From Neurospora tetrasperma FGSC 2508 (lineage: Eukaryota; Ascomycota; Sordariomycetes; Sordariales; Sordariaceae), in the NCBI RefSeq assembly GCF_000213175.1, contig NW_009799179.1, positions 4,176,858 through 4,240,857 on the forward strand: a stretch of DNA of 64,000 nucleotides, in the 5' to 3' direction. The notes below the pieces were generated by a model, which had not been told where the DNA came from, made no database searches, and was given only the letters and a program-made list of their open reading frames with translations. A program made the translations under genes and the position numbers. This document shows, one piece after another, positions 37,771 to 48,976 of the stretch (position 1 is the first letter of the stretch; each line of letters starts with the position of its first letter).

Positions 37771-38434
37771 TCAGTCGTCGTCAATGTCCCTGTGACGGTC
37801 CATGACCTTGGTCTTGAACAAAGCCGGTTCTTTGTCCCAAAGCTCAGCCGCCTCGCCGTTGAGCGGGGAAGCGCTGTGATAGGTGTTAGCTCTGATCTCG
37901 TAAATCTGAATGAGAGAGCATGTGAAGTCCTTACTTGTTCGGCTCTCCAAGCAGGGATTGCAAGCTCAACAGGACGGTCTGAGTGTTGTAAGCAGCAGTC
38001 CACTTATCCTTGAGGATGTCGAGACAGATGCGTCCAGAGAAGTCCACGTTGGGATGGTAGATCGGGGTTCTGAACAGCACCGTAGGCGGCGCGTAAGGAT
38101 AATTCGCAGGAAATTCAAAACTAAGCTTGAAGGTGAGGCCGGCATAAGGGGTATCCTCAGGTCCCTCGATGGTAGCCCGCCACGAAAGGAGATTGCCGTC
38201 GGCAGAGGGGAAGGCAGACACGCCCGGCGCCGGCGATGTCATTAGCTGCATAAGCTCCGTCTGCAATCTGTTTGCAGTCATCAACAGTCAGTAGCCGATA
38301 CATCAACATATTCATTGTCTATCAAACATGCACAAGCTCAGTGAAAAGTGGACTGACCTCTTGACGGCATTTTGACTGGGGTCGATATTCTTCCTAGCGC
38401 CGAAAGTGGGCGCAGAGTTCTGGATATCTCCCAT
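37771..38434 (-). CDS. ubc11: Ubiquitin-conjugating enzyme E2 of the UBE2C/Ubc11 type
   Basis: Three exons (38434-38358, 38267-37935, 37873-37771) give 170 residues. A 26-residue N-terminal extension precedes the UBC fold, as in UBE2C (UbcH10). The catalytic cysteine is Cys107 in SGRICLDIL, with the HPN motif at about 97-99. The stretch [20 protein letters not shown] and the C-terminal [19 protein letters not shown] are characteristic of this subfamily. UBE2C starts ubiquitin chains on anaphase-promoting complex substrates, driving mitotic exit. Splice phases are 2, 2. The assignment to UBE2C rather than another E2 rests on the N-terminal extension and these blocks. Confidence 0.92.
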
Positions 38435-39508
38435 GTTTGGTGTAGGATAACCAGTCTGTGTCGGCGAACTGAAAAGCAGGCGAAGAGGCTAATATCGCAA
38501 AACAAAGAAGACCAATATCTGGTGGATGATCGAGGTCAAGGTTGATAAGAGTACTAATTAAACAGGTTAATAAAGACTTCTAAACCGCGAGGTGAAGGGC
38601 GACGTACCTGCAACCAAGGAGGGGCGGCGCCAACCTTAGGAGATGTATGAAGGTTGAGATGGGGGATGGGAGGCGCAAGGAACAAAATGTAGTTTGGCAG
38701 TTGACGCCAAGCTTGGAGGGACGGAACTGACGAATGCAAATATTATATCAATGTTTACACTACACGATTGAAGAACGGACCAGCCTCCAATAACCCCACA
38801 GCGGACTAGGTTACCGCGGGAGGGTCCCCAGCAACCGTGATGGGCCCGAGCGTTGCTGTCAGGGGAAAGATTTAAGGGCATGCATGAACTTTTGCAGGTT
38901 CCCAGGCCGCAAGGCAGTCGCGGCGCGTGGAAATAGTGGACAGTTCGCGCTCCAATCCCTCCAAGGCGTTTCCCGGATCCCCTTTCTCAACCAAACAAAC
39001 CGGGACACTGGACGGGAGTCATCACCTTGTCAACACGCGGCCTCAGCTGCATCTGCACGTGAAGTGTCCATAGTGTTTGTACAACACCCGCCAGAGCAGG
39101 TGAGGTTAGCTGAGTGTTCACATGTGGTGAACGTCTGAATACGCGACTCTCTTCACTCTGACACGCTCTTGGCATTCACCGTTCTGTTGTCCATCAAAAT
39201 GGTGAGTGCTTTTTGCCTCCACCTTTCCATCTCGATTTGCGCTTTTCCTTTTTAGGAACTTTGTTTTGGTTTGATAATTCTAGGCGGCTCTCGCCACTTG
39301 CTTGTGCCAGGCATCAGCCTAACACTTATACAAACCAACCCAACCACCACTCTTGATGGAAACACACACTTGATTGCTGACTGCGCACGAACCGACGGAG
39401 CGCATTCCTTTAAACCCCTGAACTCTCTTGAGATCCCGCATAATTTTGTCTATCTCACTTGTACTCTAAATCTTCGTAATCGTAATTGCGTCCGTTATTG
39501 ACGGCAAA
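38435..39508. promoter_or_regulatory. Divergent promoter region; leader of the CHK1 gene with a possible split upstream ORF
   Basis: At 39199 an ATG is followed at once by a GTGAGT donor. A TTCTAG acceptor ends at 39283. Splicing would create a 13-codon reading frame (M then AALATCLCQASA) ending about 195 nt before the CHK1 start. No other gene was recognised in this interval. Confidence 0.4.
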
Positions 39509-41359
39509 ATGCAACAGTCTCAGCTGGACCCTCTTCCTTCAGATCTTCCGTTCCGCATCATCTCCAAGACCATCGGACGGGGAGCATACGCCTCGTGAGT
39601 GCTTTGATCTCTAACCCATCGTGCTGCAGCGTTCTTACTGACCAAATGTCTCAGAATAAAAAAGGCGATACCCCTCGACGCACCGTCACCGGTATTTGCC
39701 GTCAAGCTCATCCACAAGGAGTATGCCGTAAGACATGGCAGGATATCGGCGAAGCAGATTGCCATGGAGGTATCGCTACACTCACATATTGGCCAGCATC
39801 CAAACGTGATTGAGTGGTTCGCTACTGGCGAAGACAGGATCTGGAGATGGATTGCCATGGAGTATGCTGAAGGAGGTGACCTTTTCGACAAGATTGAGGC
39901 AGATGTTGGCCTGGAGGAAGATATTGCTCACCTCTACTTTCAGCAACTGATCAGCGGCGTCAGTTTTATGCATTCAAAGGGCGTTGCCCATCGCGACCTC
40001 AAACCCGAGAACATCCTCCTTTCCGAGAGCGGCATCCTGAAAATCGCAGACTTTGGTATGGCCACCATGTTCGAATACAAGGGTGCACGAAAACAGAGTT
40101 CGACCATGTGCGGGAGCCCGCCTTACATCGCTCCGGAGGTTTTGCATTGCGCGAGGCAGAGGGAACGAAGGGCACCATCGTCCGAGCAGACCAAGTACTC
40201 GGCCGATCTTGTCGATATCTGGTCCTGCGGCGTCATCCTCTTCGTCCTCCTGGTCGGCAACACCCCCTGGGACGAGCCCACTCACGGTAACTGGGAGTTC
40301 AAAGAATATGTCCGCACAAGCGGCCGGAGCACCGACCCGCTCTGGCAACGGGTGCCCTCTGACGCCCTCTCGCTCCTCCGGGGCATGATGAACATCGAAG
40401 CCAACAAACGCTTCTCCTTCACCCAGATCCGCCAACACCCCTGGTACACGCGGCACAACCCGCTGCTGAACGCTGAAGGCATGGTTATTGACCCCATCGC
40501 GCTCGCTGCCCAAATGCTGGCCCGTCTCCGCATCGACCTCCGCGCCGCCGTCTTCCAACCGCCACCGGCTTCCCAGCCCGACTCCGCCATCGAAAGCGAC
40601 TGGTCCAGCAAGGTTCTGTCCGCAACGCAACCCGAGACCCCGATAAACGACGCCCTCTTCGACTGGGAACGCCCTGCGCCCCGGACGCTCGGCTCCTGCG
40701 CCATCTCTTCGACCCAGCCGGTCGCGCGTAACGACGCCGCGGCCGTCAACCTGACCGCCACCACTCCCCGCACAACCATGACAACCATGATGACCCCCAA
40801 CAGCATCCCCAGCAGTACTGCTTCCAAGAATAAAATCCCCTACTCCTCGGCCCTCGAAGCCCTAGCCGACGAGCCCACCATGAGCCAGTTCTCTGCCGTG
40901 CCCGGCGTGCCGCTGTCCCTGACGCAACACGCCCGCCGCTTCCGCGACATCGTCCCCTCATACTCGCTCACGCGCTTCTTCTCACACGTGCCACCCGCTC
41001 TGCTGGTACAAATGCTCCGCGACGCGCTGCACCAGCTCAATGTCCCGCTGCCGTCGACATCACCTAATACCTCCTTTGAGGGTGATGTAGATCATATTGT
41101 CACGCTCAAGATCAAGACGGTTGATGGGCGCAGACAGAGCTTGCATGGTGATATATTAGTTGATCGGTATCATTTGGTTTATGGGAATGGGACGTCATCG
41201 ATGCAGTATGGTGGGATGAACGTCGATGAGGAGGAGGAATTGCCGGAGTTGTTGGAGGTGAGGTTTGTCAAGATCAAGGGGGATCCGTTGGAGTGGAGGA
41301 GGTTCTTCAAGAAGGTAGCTGTGCTTTGCCGGGATGGCATTTGGAATAATAATGACTGA
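39509..41359 (+). CDS. mus-58: CHK1-type DNA damage checkpoint kinase
   Basis: Two exons (39509-39594, 39655-41359) give 596 residues. The kinase domain starts near residue 15: Gly loop GRGAYAS, ATP-binding Lys46 in VFAVKLIH, catalytic HRDLKPEN (Asp143), DFG at 161-163 and the CHK1-like CGSPPYIAPEVL. CHK1 is phosphorylated by the ATR-type kinase and delays the cell cycle when replication or DNA is damaged. The C-terminal part has a Ser/Thr-rich linker followed by FRDIVPSYSLTRFFSHVPPALLVQMLRDAL and a final domain resembling the CHK1 KA1-like autoinhibitory region. From memory, N. crassa CHK1 is named mus-58; the orthology was not searched. A long antisense frame at 39974-40630 is a codon-bias shadow. 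Confidence 0.92.
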
Positions 41360-42207
41360 GAGAGAGAGACCAGAATGTTTGTGGTGGTGGGAGACTAAAA
41401 GTTATGGGCTAGGAGAGAGAAAAGCTTTCTGGATGATGGGGGCTTGGGTACCTTACCTACTTAGGCTTCTGGATCCCGCTGGATTGGAAGTGATTCTTGC
41501 ATTACAAACTTTGTTGCTTGGTGTTGTGGTAGTATCCCAACATATTTTTTTGGGCATGTTCGGCGTTTTGTACATAGGTATGGAAGAAGTAGAGAGGTGG
41601 AGAATTCTGACGTGCCCCCCATCAAGGACTTTCATAGGTAAATAGAGGACAAATTTGATGATAGGCTACGGTCTCCCTGAGTAACTTGGTCCTGCAAAGT
41701 TAATGTTCAGTCCTTTTTCGTATAGTGTAGAATGGTGAATAATGCCAAGATCCCTTGTGAATTAACCAGTCCGTCAAGCGAACGACTTTTGGTCTACCGT
41801 GCTGTCTGATGATACTGCCTACAAAAAAACTTGTCATGTTGCCCTGCACTACTCCTGTCTGCCAACAATTCCAACGTGAAAACTGAAGTAAATCATACGA
41901 ATATAAACTTGGATACACAAATGATATGCCCCCTGACGCCCGTTGCCTAACGTCTTGTGACTCCATCGCAATGCAGCTGAATGATGTATATATGGCGATC
42001 GTGTTGTTGGTGCTGATGATACTGATACTACCGATGCTATGCGTAGATAGAAGTTGCTCATATGTACTTGATAACTGCTAGAGTTCATTTTGAGAAAGTT
42101 TGAATCTTTGATGCTCAGGGACTTTGTCGCTATTGTTCTTTTTTTCTTATCGATTATATGTATGGTATAATGATCATGACCTCCAGACCTTTTCTAAGCC
42201 TGGGGCA
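41360..42207. other. Convergent spacer
   Basis: Only presumed 3' UTR sequence is present; no gene was recognised. Confidence 0.5.
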
Positions 42208-43575
42208 TTAATTGAAACGTATAAACGGGCTCCTTTCATCGGCAGTACAAAAGGATCGGACAGGCTGGATCCACCAGCTGCTGGTGCTGGCACTGGTGTT
42301 GTTGTTGATGAAACTACCGCTCCTGGTGTTGGTTTGGTAGTAGTTCTCATGAAATGCGTTAGAACTGCCACTATTAGGAGTAGTGTTGTAACTCCTAACC
42401 TCAATAGCCGTCGCATGATCCCTTCGTTGCTCCATGATCCCGGAACATGGGTAGAAACTGTGTTCCCTCCGCTCGAAACGTTCAGATCCGTGGGATCTGT
42501 TGTTGTCGTTCGGTCCTCCAACCCGAAACCGTTCCAAATCCGCTTCCGCCTCGCTCAAGTAGAGCGCACTCTCCGGACCTGCCCAGTCATCCACCAGTTT
42601 CGCAATCGTCAGAAACCCCTTGGTGTGCCCACCACACTCCCTAGCTCGAAACCCGCGGCAGATGAACAGGTAGCTGTGAATCAACTCATGAAGAAAGGTC
42701 GATATAAGCAGTCGTCGACTGTAGTTGGAGTGCTTCAGTATGGGGGCCGACAACACGATGAGCGTTTCGAACCCCCTCGTAGTCGGATGTGCCCTTCGCA
42801 AAGCAGTCGTGCCAATGACCCTGCTGTCGTACCGCGTGCTTGATTCGTCTGACCAATCCCACCGTACCCGCTGGCTGAGACGGCCATTGAAGAAGATCTC
42901 GTTTGCGGCTGAAAATATGCTCTCGAGAGAATCATTGTCCAGCGCATCTTCGGCGTTGATCCGTGGGTTAATGATGCTCCGGAGGATGCGCTCATGCTTT
43001 GAGTCGGGAAACTTGCGTCGAAAGTTGGCCATGTGAGCCCGGACCCTCTCTGCTGCTATATCATCCTCCAATAACTCGGTGCCACCGCCGGGACCTGCTG
43101 GAGTCGGTTCGGCTCGGATTGAGTGACCTGATGCAGTTCTCTCCATTGCAGACGAGCTTGGTTCTGGGGACTGAGACTGTTGTTGGGTTTGCTGGTGATG
43201 AGCATGGCGGTGGTGGTGGTGGTGGTGATGGTGATGGTTGTGCTGCTGCTGGTGATACGACGCTGCATGAAAATGAACTTGATGCCGGTAATGCTGATCG
43301 TGCGTGCCCCGAGCGGCCATGAACCATGTGTCCTCTTCACTTCCGCCCTTGACTGGTTGTTGATGGTAATGATGATGTTGCGACCAACTCCCATCATTGT
43401 ATCCTGCACTTCCCCTGTTCACCTTCTGAGCAGATCTGTATCTCTTATATCTTGAACCGTCTTCATCGTGGTTTTCGTCGTCAAAATCGGCGGTCCGGCG
43501 CTTGACCGGGAAAGGAGGGACGGAATAGGGTCGGATCGACGGGTGCTCATGCCCGCCATACACTGGGAAGGCCAT
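42208..43575 (-). CDS. SprT-like zinc metalloprotease domain protein
   Basis: An intronless gene encodes 455 residues. The first 170 are disordered, with a basic patch VKRRTADF, a Gln/His-rich region and nine consecutive histidines at about 114-122. The SprT-like fold occupies about 175-350. The zinc site is HELIH at 296-300, with a further likely ligand in CGGHTKGF about 17 residues later. SprT-family proteases (Spartan, Wss1) cut DNA-protein crosslinks, but many fungal members are uncharacterised. No zinc-binding CxxC ribbon or ubiquitin-binding finger is visible after the catalytic domain; instead the C-terminal 100 residues are Asn/Ser-rich. DNA repair is therefore a family-based inference only. 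Confidence 0.85.
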   Translation of the reverse strand: MAFPVYGGHEHPSIRPYSVPPFPVKRRTADFDDENHDEDGSRYKRYRSAQKVNRGSAGYNDGSWSQHHHYHQQPVKGGSEEDTWFMAARGTHDQHYRHQVHFHAASYHQQQHNHHHHHHHHHRHAHHQQTQQQSQSPEPSSSAMERTASGHSIRAEPTPAGPGGGTELLEDDIAAERVRAHMANFRRKFPDSKHERILRSIINPRINAEDALDNDSLESIFSAANEIFFNGRLSQRVRWDWSDESSTRYDSRVIGTTALRRAHPTTRGFETLIVLSAPILKHSNYSRRLLISTFLHELIHSYLFICRGFRARECGGHTKGFLTIAKLVDDWAGPESALYLSEAEADLERFRVGGPNDNNRSHGSERFERREHSFYPCSGIMEQRRDHATAIEVRSYNTTPNSGSSNAFHENYYQTNTRSGSFINNNTSASTSSWWIQPVRSFCTADERSPFIRFN

Positions 43576-46500
43576 CGGACATGCTCGGCGGATAAAGAAG
43601 GGTGAGACAGAGTGAAGAGGGAAAAGGGTAATTTTCCCTTTTGCTTCAATATAGGAAACCCAAAAGCAGAAAATTAAACTTCCCTAGGAAAAAAAGCAAA
43701 ACTGAAAGTGAAGCAAACAGGTGGTGTGACAAGGGGGGGTTAGGTGGTGTGGCATGTGTATATAAAGGTAGGTATATAAGCGGAGCTGAGCCGGTTCTGC
43801 CTTCGAGGTTCCCAGGGAGAACTGGGGAGTGCCGATTACACGAAACGACTCGAACCGGAACCGGGTTCGCAGCAACTGAATCAGTCAGTGGCACACACCA
43901 GACTGTGAATGAAGGCCGTAAAGGTACCCAAGAAGAAGATCCAGCAGCCGATATGGTCCATCCAGTGCCACTTGACACCAACGTACAAGTACCTTAACGA
44001 ACGGCAACGAGAGCCGAACCTCTTCGCGGGTTTGGACCTAAAGAGATCCGCCGCCTCACTTGGCGGACGTCCAGTGGGTGGCCGGTCGTTCTTGGGATGA
44101 TCCCGGCCCCGTCCCGGCCAGAAGTCCAAAGGGCCTTTGACTTGGTAAACCCATCATTTTAGTGGTCCTCCATTGAACACGCGAGTAACCAAATGCACCT
44201 TGATGGGCGCCTAAAAAAGGACTTGGACCGCATTGGCGTTACCTCATATCATCTTGAAGATGTGGATGCCACCTGACGTGCACTTGGGTATCTGGGGCAT
44301 GTCGGAAATGATGATCATGAGAACAGCCAGGAAAGAAAACATGCCAGCAGCACACAACAAAGAAAGCGAAGATCTAGAATGTTGGCAAGAGAAACTTCCC
44401 CAACCAAGCGGTCAACAAAATGGAAGTGCCCATTGCAAACCCGATAACGATGCAGCAAGGCCGGCGGGAAAATCCAAGACACCGAAGAAGACACCCAAGC
44501 AAAAGTCTGGCAAGCAGGCAAGCAAGCAGCCCGGCCCAGCCCAGCCCAGCCCCAGACAACCTGGCAGTGGGGTAGCATCCGAACGGACACAGTGGCTGCC
44601 GTTCATCAGCAAGTACCTCTACCGACGGAGTGTACGTACAGGATCACACTTCTTCCCTTGTGCATCATCGGGCATGTCTTCACGCCCACTCCAAAGCATG
44701 CCGTTCGTTCGGCAGCGATCAATTACCACACTGGCATAACAGCGTACAGCGAACAGCAAACGAACAACGAAACAACAGAAAGGGTCAGCAGGTGTTTCAT
44801 GTTTTACTCTTCTGTCCAATCTGCCCGTAGATGGAGGCTTGTTGGAGAAAGAAAATATAGAAAAGACCACACTTTCCGTTATCTCCTTTTTCCCAGCCAT
44901 CTTTCTTTTCCTTCATTGTTGGGAGTTCGCTTATCCCTTTGCTCGGGTTTGCGTGTTACAGGAAAATTCAACAGAAGTTGAACTTGAGAAGTGAGAGATG
45001 TCATCCAGCCTAAAGCGGTGTGCCGAGCTGAAGAAGAAGGTGCCGTGACTTGTCCAAATCCTACTTGTAGCTGTACCATTTAGATGAACCACAGGGCCAC
45101 TGTATCTCGATTTGCCTGTCAATACCAGGACGACATCCGCAACATCCGCAAGCTTTTTTTTCTTTCTTTTTTTTTTTTTTTTCTCCTTTGGGTTTTCGGT
45201 TTCTCTATCGATGTCCGGCGCTAGGTAGGTGGTACAACCGGCCGGGGGATGGGTGGATGGGTAACTTGAAGACAACCAAGACTCTGGGGAATTCTAACCA
45301 TGGATCAACCTCGCCAACAGTGGATTACCTGTTTTGGCTATACCGAGGTTCGAGGGTAGAGGTAGGTATCGATCGCGATTTCGAAGTCACGGGAGACTCT
45401 TAACTAACGAAAAGTAGCCTGGCATCCTGGATACCTAGTTGAAAGCAGGGGGAAATATCACAGAGAAGGAAAGGTGTCCCGTCGCTAAGACCTTTGACTC
45501 CACTAGAGAATTGTCCACCTCCAAAAGAGTTCCCAGGGTGGTGGTGATTAGAAGCTTTGAGCACTGACGGGATATGTAGGATCTGCACGTGTAGTGCACG
45601 GGGGCACCGGGGGCACAGCGGACAAGTGTCAAAAGTGGAGTTCAGCTGCTGCGCAAATGCCGTTTACCCCCACAGTTCTGGTTGCAGGAAGGGCCCGCAG
45701 CCGGACATCAGGCTAACGGGTCGGTCTTGGATGACCCTGAATTGGAAGCAAAAGGATGTTTTCTGAAAAGATGATTTCTGGTCCGTGGCGCAGCTGCTCA
45801 CCTCAGATCTAACGATCATTTAAGATACCGGCTTTGCTGCGCTCAATGGTAGAAGGTGGTAGGATGGTTGATCCCTTAGACATAACCAGACCTCCTGTGC
45901 GATTGGCCTGGGCTGACTTGCTATGACTTGGTTCTCATTATCATTGGTCGCCTCGCTTTTGCCCATTGCCGGCTTCTCTCTCCTAATCACATTTTCTCTT
46001 CCCTCAGTTCAACCTGGGGCTGACGACACTTCCGAGCACCGTTCCAGGTGGTGTGGAAAGAGGTCCGAACACTCGCTGGATCTGGTTTGCTATAAGCGTG
46101 ACCGGACCTTTTTCTCAACAATCTGCGTACATAGTGCCTTGTCAACTTGTAAGGCGGTCGAAACACAACGATGAAACAAAACGGGCCGCTTCAAGCCCCA
46201 AATCCTCAGGATTGGTTTGTTATGCCGGGTGGACACTCAGGCTCCCAGGGAAAAATAACTACACCATCCTTACTGATCAGTTCTCTGTTCATGACCCATT
46301 CTGAGGAGTCCGGGAGACATCAATGAATCGCAATACGGGACAAGTGTGAATACATCGCTAATCCTCTTATGTATTGGGTATATCTCTAGCTATCCACTCA
46401 AAACGACATGCAAACGGCGTAGGACCCCTAAAACTCCTCAAAGAACCACCCGTCGTTATCATCAATGAGTCAATTATCGCTGCTCGTCTTTATAGGGCAC

Positions 46501-46637
46501 TGACATTGTATCCAGCCTCGATAGCCATCATGACCTTCGATCCGATCATATTCCAAAGTAATTGCCCGCCAACGTTTAGCGGCGCACAGCATATCCATTT
46601 CCGAAACGAGTGTTAGCCAGGCAGATGGGGCGGGCAA
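43576..46637. other. Long divergent/3' intergenic region
   Basis: About 3 kb lie between the SprT-like gene start and the F-box gene stop. Short frames on both strands are unconvincing. Low-complexity features are CCAGC/GCAAG-type repeats around 44505-44560 and a T-rich tract at 45159-45183. I see no RNA gene. Confidence 0.45.
45159..45183 (+). repeat. T-rich homopolymer tract
   Basis: A near-continuous run of T, interrupted by single C residues, lies in noncoding sequence. Confidence 0.85.
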
Positions 46638-48976
46638 TCAGTTCAAAGAACCGTTGCCGAGGCCAAAGTGTCTCGTAAACATGATGCCGTCAGTGTGATT
46701 CTGCAATGCGCGACGCATTGTTTCAGTGTAATCTCTCTCCTCCCGCTCTTTTGCCCGTGTCTCGTCGTCGACAGCCTCAACTTTCTCCTCGAACTCCTCA
46801 GCTGTAAAGCCGGGGCGCGCGCTAAAGTTCAACAACCCTAACCTCTCACCCGTCCAAAACAGCAGGCCATTGTCGTTGATCTTCTGCTTGGCTTCGCCTG
46901 CCCGTGTCGGGAGTAGTTTCCTGGCTATGTCCGAGGAGCCTGGCATTGAGGCAAAAATAGATGGCCCTTGAGCCTCTTCGCTGTGCCCGATCCTACACCG
47001 GCGGACCTCGGTGAAGCCGTCCCTTTCGAACCACTTTATGTAGCCGGATCCGTCCGAGAAAACAATCCGGGTGCCATGGTTCGCAACCGAGAGAACCTTT
47101 GAGGCTGACGCTGACTGACGGTTCTGGTACGCAAAGTCATCCAAGTCCCCCATCAAAGTTTTACCAGAGTCTGGTGGTGCTAGGCCATAAATCTCGAGGG
47201 AACCTTTCATGTTATAGTCTCCACCGGCGATCAAAGTTCTGCCGCCATTAAGACTCTTCGACCCCTCGACTTGTTGCAATGTGAGTTCTCCTTTGCGCCG
47301 AAGCTCACTGTCTCGCTTAGAGAAGGGGGAGGGGAGTGATGCCATGCTGCATAGTCTTGCTTTCGAGTTGATCGACCCTCTGATTCTTGACAAATTACGT
47401 CTGTCATAATGTAGGATGTGCGAAAATCGACCAGCAACGTATATGTCGTCTGACAACTCCGCTTGTTGGCCGGGCCGCTGAAGATGTAGAATACTCAACG
47501 GTCCCGGTTGCGCAAGTGATGTCCAGGAGCCAACCGGCTCGTCGCTGAAGATGTTTCTGATCCCACGTTCGTACATAGCCTGTGCGCCGGTAAAGTTGAA
47601 GTCAACTTGGTCGTCTTCAGGGGCACTTCGAAACCGTCGCCGGGAACGATAGTCGTGCAGGTGAAGTTCTAGATTCGTTCCAACGGTGAGTGGTACTGTA
47701 GGGCTGGCCGCGGATAAGGCTGTAATAGACCAAGGAAATGATTCGCAGTCGACAACAGAGAGTCTCTGCAAATCAACTTCGATAATGTCTGCTCCTCAGG
47801 AGAAGTGCCAAGGCGCACATGAGTTAGCTTACTGAAAATTCGCACAGAACGCTCAGTTTAAATAACCTTGGGTTAATGACGTACGGTTTTGGACTGCAAA
47901 AAAAGCTCGATGAAGGCTGCTGTCAACACTGACACATTCGGTAACGCCTGAGTCTACCCGTTGCGACCGCTTGCTGTTATCTGTACCTGGGCCGTTTATC
48001 AGCAGAAGCCCGGGTGCGCTCTTAGCTAGCATCGCTCCCTTTCGTCCTCTTGCTCCATTCACGTCCCAGATGCAGACACTGCCATCGTCTAGCGGCGATA
48101 CAGCAAGGAGTGTTTCATCAGAAGCTGCCTCAACACCATGCTCAGGACGGGGATTGTCAGGCCGGTACAGAGCAACACCTCTTGCCTCAACGTATTCGGA
48201 CTTGGGGCCATTAACATGGGGAAGCGGAAGCCAGTTGATGACAACGGGTGCATGACGCTGGATATACTCCTCATACCAGGAAACCCTCTCGGTAGGAAAG
48301 CAGGGGTCCCAGTTGGCCATGATCCGCATCTGCTCCTTCTTGCTGGATGCGCGAAAGCTCTTGAGAATTGTCGGCGTTGGCGGTGTCGCCCAGCTTCCAT
48401 TGCCAGGAGTGTTGGTGCTGCTGCTGTCGGGCGAAGGATAAGCGCCTTGCCAAATTGTCCCCATTGCACTCTCATCGGGCTGGATCTGAAATGTTCCGCT
48501 GAGGCCCTGGGTGGCTAGCCGGCCAAACGCCCGTCGTCGTTCGAGACTTTCGAGAAAGGAAGATTCTTGCAGGCATCGCGAACGCCAGAAGCTATTGTCT
48601 CGTCCAAGGTCTCGAAAAGCGCGGGATACCAGTTGCAGGTTCGTAATGTGCGGTGCTTCGAGGACTAGGCGAGCAACAGACAACTTGTCAGCTTATACCT
48701 CTTGACCCGTGATTGAGGTGCCTGTGGCTAGCTAGAGGGCCTTTGTGGGCTACCCCGGGTTGGAAGACAGGGGACATGTGATAGTGTAGGTGCCAGTTTA
48801 GACTTACACGATAGTATGTGGAGTTTGATCTCATTAGGAAAGCTCTCAAGGCTAGGCGCCTGCGGAGTAGCAGTAGCCGCCCTCATCTGATCTCGCCCAT
48901 TTCCCATTGTCGGGTTATTATGTGGGGTCCCTTTGCTGTTGCTATCAACTCGAGGACTCTGTCTGACTTGTGACAC
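46638..48976 (-). CDS. F-box protein with WD/beta-propeller-like C-terminal region
   Basis: Three exons (48976-48808, 48664-47885, 47788-46638) give 699 residues. The F-box lies at about 42-87: SLESFPNEIKLHILSFLEAPHITNLQLVSRAFRDL followed by FWRSRC. Later stretches such as LAVSPLDDGSVCIWDVNG, VLSVANHGTRIVFSDGSGYIKWFERDG and IYVAGRFSHILHYDRR read like propeller blades of diverged WD repeats. F-box proteins bring substrates to SCF (Skp1-cullin-1) ubiquitin ligases, and the propeller is the expected substrate-binding part. The first two introns are confirmed by phase (1, 1) and by continuity of the F-box across intron 1. An alternative start at the second in-frame Met (MGNGRD) would shorten the N-terminus by 23 residues. 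The target is unknown. Confidence 0.87.
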
